This document shows positions 8,285 through 12,938 of a DNA stretch of 12,938 bases, in pieces. Every line of letters starts with the position of its first letter. Positions within the stretch are counted from its first letter, which is position 1. Position numbers and translations under genes: made by a program. This DNA is from VRUE01 sp035707825 (GTDB lineage Bacteria > Actinomycetota > Thermoleophilia > Solirubrobacterales > 70-9): the NCBI GenBank assembly GCA_035707825.1, contig DASSTR010000042.1, positions 1-12,938 on the forward strand, read 5' to 3'. The notes beneath the pieces were generated by a model, which was not told the DNA's origin, ran no database searches, and saw nothing but the letters and a program-made list of their open reading frames with translations.

Positions 8285-8325
8285 GCGGTTCAACCGCCAC
8301 GCAAGGGCGTGGCCGCGGCGCCGCG
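8285..8325. promoter_or_regulatory. Cluster of three short palindromes between the divergent sigma and DMT genes
   Basis: GCGGTT-C-AACCGC (8285-8297), CCACGC-AAGG-GCGTGG (8297-8312) and CGCGGCGCCGCG (8314-8325) lie end to end in the 157-base gap between two divergent starts. The first contains, on the minus strand, TTGAAC (8288-8293), a possible -35 for the sigma gene. The -10 that would go with it (AGTAAC, 8265-8270, 17-base spacing) is weak. An operator or an RNA fold is possible. In GC-rich DNA the third palindrome alone would mean little. Confidence 0.35.
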
Positions 8326-8399
8326 ACATTCGATGGAACACGCTCAGCAGCCGAAGATCACGCGCTTCACCGGGGGCGGCCTTGGATAGGGGGGTCGCG

Positions 8400-8819
8400 G
8401 TGGTTCTCACCGCGATCGCGGGCGGCCTGATCGCCCTGCAGGCGCCGATCAACGCCGGCCTGGGCAGGGCGACGGGCAGCCTGGCGGCCGCGCTGGTCTC
8501 GTTCGCGATCGGCACGGTCGCCCTGACCGCGATCGTCGTCCTCAGCGGCAAGGCCGGCGGCCTCGGCTCCGCCTCCGACGTCAGCTGGTACTACCTGATC
8601 GGCGGCCTGCTCGGCGCGGTCTACGTCACCAATGCGCTGATAGCGGTGGCCGCGATCGGCGCCGGCGGGGTGGCGGCCGCGACGATCACAGGACAGTTGG
8701 TCGCCTCGGTGGCGATCGATCGCTTCGGCCTCTTCGGCCTCGATGAAGTACCGCTGTCGCCCGAGCGCCTCCTGGGTGTGGCGCTGCTGCTGGCCGGGAC
8801 CTTCCTCGTCGTCCGGTAG
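8400..8819 (+). CDS. Small DMT-superfamily membrane protein, YdcZ/DUF606 type
   Basis: From GTG 8400 the protein has 139 residues, the usual length for this family, and is almost entirely hydrophobic, with about four to five membrane segments. The N-terminal GGLIALQAPINAGLGR and the middle WYYLIGGLLGAVYVTNALIAV and AATITGQLVASVAIDRFGLFG match the YdcZ (DUF606) pattern, in which a protein of one repeat or a pair of them forms a drug/metabolite-type transporter. Substrates of this family are largely unknown. The open frame extends upstream to 8241, but that part is Arg-rich and unlike the family. A TTG at 8382 is a possible alternative start. A G-rich AGGGGGG stretch (8388-8394) sits 5 bases before the GTG and could serve as a weak ribosome binding site. 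It is divergent from the sigma factor gene and convergent with the flavoprotein gene. Confidence 0.85.
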   Translation: MVLTAIAGGLIALQAPINAGLGRATGSLAAALVSFAIGTVALTAIVVLSGKAGGLGSASDVSWYYLIGGLLGAVYVTNALIAVAAIGAGGVAAATITGQLVASVAIDRFGLFGLDEVPLSPERLLGVALLLAGTFLVVR

Positions 8820-8838
8820 CGAGCCGCGGGCGCCGCTA
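8817..8838. terminator. Possible short hairpin between convergent DMT and flavoprotein genes
   Basis: TAGCG and CGCTA close a 22-base imperfect hairpin, with GCC pairing GGC inside after a small internal loop. It spans the only 16 bases between two convergent genes and includes both stop regions. It is weaker than the other two hairpins in the window. Confidence 0.3.
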
Positions 8839-9984
8839 AACGGTGACGCGCTCCGGCTTCGGGGCGGATGCATCCAGCGCCGCGAAGTCCGGATGGGCGA
8901 TGCGAAGGTAATGCCGGAAGGACCACTCGACGAAGCGTCTGGCGCCGAAGAGGCGGATCAGCGGGCCCAGGACCCGAGGCGGAACCTTCGGAACCAGTCT
9001 CTGCACGCGCAGCATCCAGCGGAACTTCCACTCATGGGCGTCGTGGAACTCGGCGTAGTGCGCGGCGGCGTCCTCGCGTCCCTGGCTCCCCTCGACGACG
9101 GCTCGCAGCTCGCGGCCCAGGGCGACGCCGAAGTAGAGGGCCGTTCTGATCCCCTCGGCGGTGAGGGGCAGGCAGTGTCCCGCCGAGTCGCCGACGAAGA
9201 AGACCCCTCCCTCGGTGGCGCGGCGCAGCTTGTGGGGGATCCAGTTGCCCTGGTAGCGGACCCGGTCGCGGCCCAGGTCCTCGGCCAGCAGCTCGGTGGT
9301 CTCGCGGACGTGGAAGCGGGGGTCGAAGGAGCCGACGCCGATGCGCAGCTCGTCGCGGGCGGGAAAGGACCATCCATATCCGGCCGGCACATAGCGGCGG
9401 TCGATCCAGACCTCGAGGTCCTCGCTCGTCCCGTCGGGATGGACCTCGAGTCCGCGAGAGAGAGGCGCGTCCGGGGGCTGGTAGCCGTCGCCGCTGGCAA
9501 GCATGCGCCGCCAGCCCAGCCCGTCGACGACGAGCGGAGCCTCGAGGACGCCGCGGTCCGTCTCGACCGCGATCGTGCCATCGCCGTTGGCGGGCCGCAC
9601 CCGCCCGTTGACCTTGGCGGTCTCGAAGGTGGCGTCGCAGTCGCGCCAGAGCAGCTGGCAGAGCTCGCGGTAGTCGAAGGTGGAGAAGGTCCAGGGAAGC
9701 CGGAACCGGGAGGTGCCATGGGGGGTGTGTATGAGCAGCGAGTCGAAGCGCTGCCGCTCTGCCTCCATCAGCCCCATGGCGCGCAGCCAGTCGGTGGGGA
9801 TGCCGCAGGCGGAGGTCTGGCGCTCGCCGATCTCGTAGCGGTCGACGACCATCACATCGGCGCCCGAGCCGGTGAGCTCGCGGGCCACCGCGAGGCCCGC
9901 GAAGCTGGCTCCGCAGATCAGAACGTCATGGGTTCCGTCGAGGGCGGTTCGCTCCTCGCCGCGTTTGGTCGCCCGTACCGGCAT
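8836..9984 (-). CDS. FAD-dependent oxidoreductase of the geranylgeranyl reductase family
   Basis: The 382-residue protein has an FAD-binding Rossmann start (VLICGASFAGLAVAREL, 21-37, then VVDR), the family motif P-x-x-Y-x-W-x-F-P at 200-208 (PAGYGWSFP) followed by the D-x-x-x-x-G-V-G strand, and the second FAD motif FFVGDSAGHCLPLTAEGI (about 262-279). That set is typical of the geranylgeranyl reductase group, which hydrogenates isoprenoid double bonds in archaeal lipids, chlorophyll side chains and menaquinone. Menaquinone side-chain reduction is a plausible role in an actinobacterium, but other flavoprotein monooxygenases share much of the fold and the substrate is not shown. The open frame extends to 10155, overlapping rpsA on the other strand. 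The ATG at 9984 is preferred, since TACCCT lies 7 bases before it and the Rossmann strand begins about 20 residues in. Confidence 0.85.
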   Translation of the reverse strand: MPVRATKRGEERTALDGTHDVLICGASFAGLAVARELTGSGADVMVVDRYEIGERQTSACGIPTDWLRAMGLMEAERQRFDSLLIHTPHGTSRFRLPWTFSTFDYRELCQLLWRDCDATFETAKVNGRVRPANGDGTIAVETDRGVLEAPLVVDGLGWRRMLASGDGYQPPDAPLSRGLEVHPDGTSEDLEVWIDRRYVPAGYGWSFPARDELRIGVGSFDPRFHVRETTELLAEDLGRDRVRYQGNWIPHKLRRATEGGVFFVGDSAGHCLPLTAEGIRTALYFGVALGRELRAVVEGSQGREDAAAHYAEFHDAHEWKFRWMLRVQRLVPKVPPRVLGPLIRLFGARRFVEWSFRHYLRIAHPDFAALDASAPKPERVTV

Positions 9985-9991
9985 TCGCCGC

Positions 9992-9997
9992 AGGGTA
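9992..9997 (-). promoter_or_regulatory. -10 element TACCCT, probable leaderless promoter of the flavoprotein gene
   Basis: On the minus strand TACCCT (TANNNT pattern) is followed by 7 bases and the ATG at 9984, with no ribosome binding site between. It shares the 70-base divergent gap with the rpsA promoter. No -35 is evident. Confidence 0.45.
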
Positions 9998-10040
9998 CCG
10001 ACCGTGCGGGGAGGGGAGGAAGCGCCCCGAATCTTTCTGC

Positions 10041-10046
10041 CATTAT
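10041..10046 (+). promoter_or_regulatory. -10 element CATTAT, probable leaderless promoter of rpsA
   Basis: CATTAT ends 8 bases before the GTG at 10055, the same spacing as the boxes before the methyltransferase-like gene and polA. It lies in a local AT-rich island in very GC-rich DNA. No ribosome binding site lies between the box and the start codon. Confidence 0.55.
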
Positions 10047-10054
10047 TCGCCGCC

Positions 10055-11569
10055 GTGTCAACGAGCGACACACTCACCCCCCCGGCGCCAACCGGCATTC
10101 CCGTCGACGGTTCGAACGGACTTCTGATCGAAGTCGACGGCAAGGTCGTGCCCAACTACGCGGCGACGATGGTCTCCTTCGAGGAGGGCGACGTCGTCAA
10201 CGGCAAGGTCGTGCGCATCGACAAAGACGAGGTCCTCGTTGACATCGGCTACAAGTCGGAGGGGGTCATTCCCTCAACCGAGCTCTCGATCCGCAAGTCG
10301 GTCAATCCCGACGAAGAGGTCGAGCTCGGCGAGGAGATCGACGCCCTGGTCCTCACCAAGGAGGACGCCGAGGGCCGGCTGATCCTCTCCAAGAAGAGGG
10401 CTCGCTTCGAGAAGGCCTGGCGCCGCATCGAGGCCGCGGCCGAGTCGGGCGAACCGGTCGAAGGAGGAGTGATCGAGGTCGTCAAGGGCGGCCTGATCCT
10501 CGACCTCGGCGTGCGCGGCTTCCTGCCCGCCTCGCTGGTCGACATCCGCCGCGTCCACAACCTCGACGAGTTCATGGGCCAGACGCTCGAATGCAAAGTG
10601 ATCGAGCTCAACCGCAGCCGCAACAACGTCGTCCTCTCGCGGCGCGCCGTGCTCGAGGAAGAGCGCAAGGAGGTTCGCGAGCAGATCCTCGGGCGCCTCC
10701 AGCCCGGTCAGGTCGTCGAAGGCAAGATCTCCAACATCGTCGACTTCGGCGCTTTCGTCGACCTCGACGGCATCGACGGCCTGATCCATATTTCCGAGCT
10801 TTCCTGGAGCCACGTCAACCATCCCTCCGAGGTGGTGGCGATCGGCGACACCGTGCGGATCAAAGTCCTCGACATCGACCGCGACCGCCAGCGAATTTCG
10901 CTTGGCCTCAAGCAGACGCAGGAGGACCCCTGGCAGCGGGTGATCAGCACGCACCGGCCCGGCGACGTCCTCGAGGGCGAGGTGACCAAGGTCGTCACCT
11001 TCGGCGCCTTCGTGGAGATCCTGCCCGGCGTCGAGGGGCTGGTCCACATCTCCGAGCTCGCCGATCACCACGTCGAGAACCCCTCCGAGGTGGTCGAGCC
11101 CGGCACCAGCCTGAACGTGAAGATCCTCGAGATCGACGAGGAGCGCCGCCGGCTCTCGCTGAGCATCAAGCGCGTGGAGGGCCAGAACATGCCGATGCAG
11201 GACCTCGGTGATCAGATCGCCGAGGCCTCTGCCTCCGGAGACCTTTCCGAGGCGGGCGCAGACGACGCGGGCGCAGACGCAGAGGCGGATGAGGCGCCCG
11301 AGGCCGAAGAGCCCGAGACTCCTGCCGACGAGGCCCCTGCCGACGAGGCCCCTGCCGAGGCTGCTGCCGAGGAGGCTGAGCCGGTCGCCGATGCCGAGGC
11401 GGAGCCCGCCGCGGCGGAGACTCCCGAGGAGGCGGGCGGAGACGATGCCGCTGGGCGGCAGGCGGAAGAGGATGACGGCTCCGAGGCCCAGGAGGGTGAA
11501 TCGGTGATCGAGCGTCCGGATGCGCCAGACGGCGACGAGCAGGCGGACGACGAGGCCGGCCAGGACTGA
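10055..11569 (+). CDS. rpsA: 30S ribosomal protein S1 (four S1 domains, acidic C-terminal tail)
   Basis: S1 binds mRNA at the small ribosomal subunit. From GTG 10055 the protein has 504 residues. Four S1 RNA-binding domains are visible, beginning near residues 42 (EEGDVVNGKV), 133 (EPVEGGVIEVVKGG), 216 (QPGQVVEGKISNIVDFGAFVDL) and 301 (RPGDVLEGEVTKVVTFGAFVEI). The last two carry the classic FGAFV and GLIHISEL/GLVHISEL signatures. Four domains rather than six is usual for actinobacteria. The final 130 residues are a low-complexity Ala/Glu/Asp/Pro tail. The open frame extends upstream to 9872, but that part is out of keeping with the family, and the GTG is placed 8 bases after a CATTAT box. coaE follows 15 bases later. 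Because so many transcripts here look leaderless, how far S1 is needed for initiation is an open question. Confidence 0.95.
   Translation: MSTSDTLTPPAPTGIPVDGSNGLLIEVDGKVVPNYAATMVSFEEGDVVNGKVVRIDKDEVLVDIGYKSEGVIPSTELSIRKSVNPDEEVELGEEIDALVLTKEDAEGRLILSKKRARFEKAWRRIEAAAESGEPVEGGVIEVVKGGLILDLGVRGFLPASLVDIRRVHNLDEFMGQTLECKVIELNRSRNNVVLSRRAVLEEERKEVREQILGRLQPGQVVEGKISNIVDFGAFVDLDGIDGLIHISELSWSHVNHPSEVVAIGDTVRIKVLDIDRDRQRISLGLKQTQEDPWQRVISTHRPGDVLEGEVTKVVTFGAFVEILPGVEGLVHISELADHHVENPSEVVEPGTSLNVKILEIDEERRRLSLSIKRVEGQNMPMQDLGDQIAEASASGDLSEAGADDAGADAEADEAPEAEEPETPADEAPADEAPAEAAAEEAEPVADAEAEPAAAETPEEAGGDDAAGRQAEEDDGSEAQEGESVIERPDAPDGDEQADDEAGQD
11321..11356 (+). repeat. 15-base tandem repeat in the S1 acidic tail
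   Basis: CCTGCCGACGAGGCC occurs twice in a row (11321-11335, 11336-11350), followed by a partial third copy CCTGCC and then a related GAG codon. It encodes Pro-Ala-Asp-Glu-Ala units. The two full units are identical at DNA level, so this is a recent, probably length-variable duplication in an unstructured tail. Confidence 0.7.
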
Positions 11570-11584
11570 GCGGCACCCGCTTCG

Positions 11585-12163
11585 ATGCCGCTGACGATCG
11601 GTCTAACCGGCGGCATCGCGGCCGGCAAGTCTGAGGCGCTTGCGGCATTCGAGCGCCTCGGCGCGGCAACCATCTCCAGCGACGCCGTGGTCCACGAGCT
11701 GCTGGACGGCGAACCTCTGCTGGGCCGCCTTACCGAGCGCTGGGGAGCGGAGGTCGCTCCCGGGGGCACGATCGACCGCGCGAAGGTCGGCGAGATCGTC
11801 TTCGCCAGCCCCGATGAGCTCTCCTGGCTCGAGGCGCAGATCCATCCCCTGGTCGGAGAGAGGATCGGCGCCTGGCTCGCCTCCCTGCCGGACGACACCG
11901 ACGTCGCGGTGGTCGAGGTGCCGCTGCTCTTCGAGTCGGAGATGAGCCGCGTCTTCGAGGCCACCGTCGCCGTCGTCAGCTCCGACGACGTTCGCCGGGA
12001 GAGGGCGAGGGCGCGCGGGCACACTCTCGTCGACGAGCGCGAGGCACGGCAGCTGACCCAGGAGGAGAAGGCCTCGCGGGCCGACCACACGATCGAGAAC
12101 GACGGCACGATCGACGATCTCGAGCAGGCGCTGTCCGCGCTGATCGAGAAGCTGACGGCATGA
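11585..12163 (+). CDS. coaE: Dephospho-CoA kinase
   Basis: CoaE phosphorylates the ribose 3'-hydroxyl of dephospho-CoA with ATP, the last step of coenzyme A synthesis. The 192-residue protein has the usual length. It has the P-loop GGIAAGKS (9-16), the conserved SSDAVVHELL stretch with an Asp and His, IHPLV, the EVPLLFE signature in its middle, and the lid-like RERARARG followed by a TQEEKASRADHTIENDG end typical of CoaE. The ATG at 11585 is 15 bases after the rpsA stop. No ribosome binding site is clear, so translation may depend on ribosomes arriving from rpsA. The neighbouring order rpsA-coaE is also found in mycobacteria. Its stop overlaps the next gene's start as ATGA. Confidence 0.95.
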   Translation: MPLTIGLTGGIAAGKSEALAAFERLGAATISSDAVVHELLDGEPLLGRLTERWGAEVAPGGTIDRAKVGEIVFASPDELSWLEAQIHPLVGERIGAWLASLPDDTDVAVVEVPLLFESEMSRVFEATVAVVSSDDVRRERARARGHTLVDEREARQLTQEEKASRADHTIENDGTIDDLEQALSALIEKLTA

Positions 12164-12762
12164 GGCGCAGGCGGGGTCGGCGGTCCCGGGCAGTTACCCG
12201 CCGCCGGCTGATCATCGGCAGCGCCGTCGTCGCCGCCGGAGTCACGGCGGGGGCGCTGCTGGGGGTCGTGGGAAAGGTGGACGATGCGATCCAGGAACTG
12301 ACGCTGCCGCTCCGCCACGAGGACATCATTCGCCAGCAGGCGGCCGAAAAGGACATCGACGCTTCGCTGGTCGCCGCGGTGATCTACGCCGAGTCGCGCT
12401 TTCGCGACCAGACCTCCGACGCCGGCGCGCGCGGCCTGATGCAGATCACGCCCGAAACGGCGCTCGACATCGCCAAGCGCAGCGAAGCGCAGACATTCGT
12501 GCTCAAGGACCTCGGCGATCCGCAGATCAACATCAGCTATGGGACCTACCACCTGCGCGATCTGCTCGATCAGTACGAAGGCAACGTGATCGCCGCTCTG
12601 GCCGCCTACAACGCCGGCTCGGGTAACGTCGATCGCTGGGGTGGGGCGAACCTGACGCTCGACGACATCCGCTTTCCGGAGACGAGGGGCTACGTGGAAG
12701 ACGTACTCGACAAGCAGCGCGCCTACCGGGACAAGTACGCGGAGGAGCTCGGTTACCGATGA
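12160..12762 (+). CDS. Membrane-anchored lytic transglycosylase, SLT family
   Basis: The 200-residue protein should cleave the MurNAc-GlcNAc bond of peptidoglycan outside the cytoplasmic membrane. An Arg-rich N-terminus (RRRRGRR ... RRR) precedes one membrane helix or uncleaved signal (17-38). The SLT domain follows from about residue 55, with the catalytic Glu78 in IYAESRF, the family signature GARGLMQITPETA (about 89-101), SYGTYHLRDLL, LAAYNAGSGNVDRWGG and the closing FPETRGYVEDVL. All conserved elements are present, and the length is that of the small Slt type without an extra domain. The ATG overlaps the coaE stop by ATGA, so it is translationally coupled to coaE. There is no strong ribosome binding site of its own. 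Confidence 0.93.
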   Translation: MRRRRGRRSRAVTRRRLIIGSAVVAAGVTAGALLGVVGKVDDAIQELTLPLRHEDIIRQQAAEKDIDASLVAAVIYAESRFRDQTSDAGARGLMQITPETALDIAKRSEAQTFVLKDLGDPQINISYGTYHLRDLLDQYEGNVIAALAAYNAGSGNVDRWGGANLTLDDIRFPETRGYVEDVLDKQRAYRDKYAEELGYR

Positions 12763-12791
12763 ACGCCTCGAAGGGACCCGCCCGCCGATGA
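12759..12791 (+). other. Ten-codon ORF bridging the transglycosylase stop and the MFS start
   Basis: ATG 12759 overlaps the transglycosylase TGA, reads MNASKGPARR, and stops at TGA 12789-12791, which itself overlaps the MFS start as ATGA. GGAGGAG lies 11 bases upstream (12741-12747). It may be a real short ORF that passes ribosomes to the MFS gene, or chance in GC-rich DNA. Confidence 0.3.
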
Positions 12792-12938
12792 GCGTCCAAG
12801 CGCGCCCCCGCGTCGCCGCGCTCGCCCTGGCGGTCGGCCTCGTGCTCGCCGACTCCTCGATCGTCGTCCTCGCCCTACCGCAGATCTACCGCGAGCTCGA
12901 CACCAGCGTCGCCGGGGTCACCTGGGTGCTGATCTCCT
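12788..12938 (+). CDS. MFS exporter, DHA2 (EmrB/QacA) type, 3' end beyond the window
   Basis: Fifty codons are visible. After a short basic N-terminus comes a hydrophobic helix ending in LADSSIVVLALPQIYREL (about 20-37), which is the first-helix signature of the 14-segment drug:proton antiporter group (D22 at the usual charged position), followed by SVAGVTWVLIS, the start of helix two. No substrate can be inferred from this part. ATG 12788 is chosen because the reading frame has no other start near it. A purine stretch AAGGGA (12771-12776) lies 11 bases upstream, and the ten-codon ORF before it ends by overlapping the ATG. It lies 25 bases after the transglycosylase gene, in the same direction. 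Confidence 0.85.
   Translation, partial: MSVQARPRVAALALAVGLVLADSSIVVLALPQIYRELDTSVAGVTWVLIS

Noticed and set aside
8243..8551. N-terminal extension of the sigma factor frame
   Set aside because: It has no sigma-like sequence, covers the palindromes and runs antisense into the DMT coding region. The AAGGAG before 8242 supports the shorter form.
9872..10054. N-terminal extension of the rpsA frame
   Set aside because: It overlaps the flavoprotein gene in antisense, and the S1 family N-terminus fits GTG 10055.
9985..10155. N-terminal extension of the flavoprotein frame
   Set aside because: It would overlap the rpsA start on the opposite strand. The FAD-binding strand fits a start at 9984.
11212..12552. 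446-codon minus-strand frame opposite the S1 tail, coaE and transglycosylase
   Set aside because: It is Ser/Ala-rich low-complexity antisense of three recognised genes, with no start signal.

Overview
The window is high-GC, gene-dense bacterial DNA, most like an actinobacterium of the Thermoleophilia/Solirubrobacterales type. This assignment is inferred from three things: strong GC bias in third codon positions, a polA ... rpsA-coaE gene order (adjacent in Mycobacterium tuberculosis), and a -10-like hexamer 7-8 bases ahead of several start codons with no ribosome binding site, as in leaderless actinobacterial transcripts. I cannot name a species. I found no tRNA, rRNA, CRISPR array, insertion sequence or phage gene. 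The longest stretch without a gene is about 157 bases (8243-8399).

Layout. 1-414 (+) is the end of a small lipoprotein resembling half of a Leu/Ile/Val-type substrate-binding protein. It converges, across a strong hairpin, on a minus-strand pair: a malic enzyme with an N-terminal ACT domain (1378-2835) followed 4 bases later by a TIGR01777-type SDR epimerase (468-1373). Divergent from these run a membrane isoprenylcysteine-methyltransferase-like protein (2895-3527) and DNA polymerase I (3587-6217), which ends in a perfect 12-bp hairpin.

The block 6246-10054 separates polA from rpsA and is the accessory-looking part. On the minus strand it holds an ECF-type sigma factor with an unusual hydrophobic segment and a Ser/Gly/Asp-rich tail (7028-8242), followed by a secreted protein with calcium-binding-type Asp repeats (6269-6946). 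The two proteins share the unusual motif PGDDHGG. Next come a small DMT/YdcZ-type membrane protein (8400-8819, +) and a geranylgeranyl-reductase-type flavoprotein (8836-9984, -).

The right end is housekeeping: ribosomal protein S1 (10055-11569), dephospho-CoA kinase (11585-12163), a membrane-anchored lytic transglycosylase (12160-12762), and the start of a 14-TM-type MFS exporter (12788 to the window end). These four lie head-to-tail, mostly with 15-base or overlapping junctions, so they may form one transcription unit.

The best candidate for something undescribed is the sigma factor/secreted protein pair. It looks like a sigma factor carrying its own membrane anchor and a tail outside the membrane, next to a cell-surface protein with the same low-complexity motif. 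The rest is recognisable housekeeping or common metabolism.
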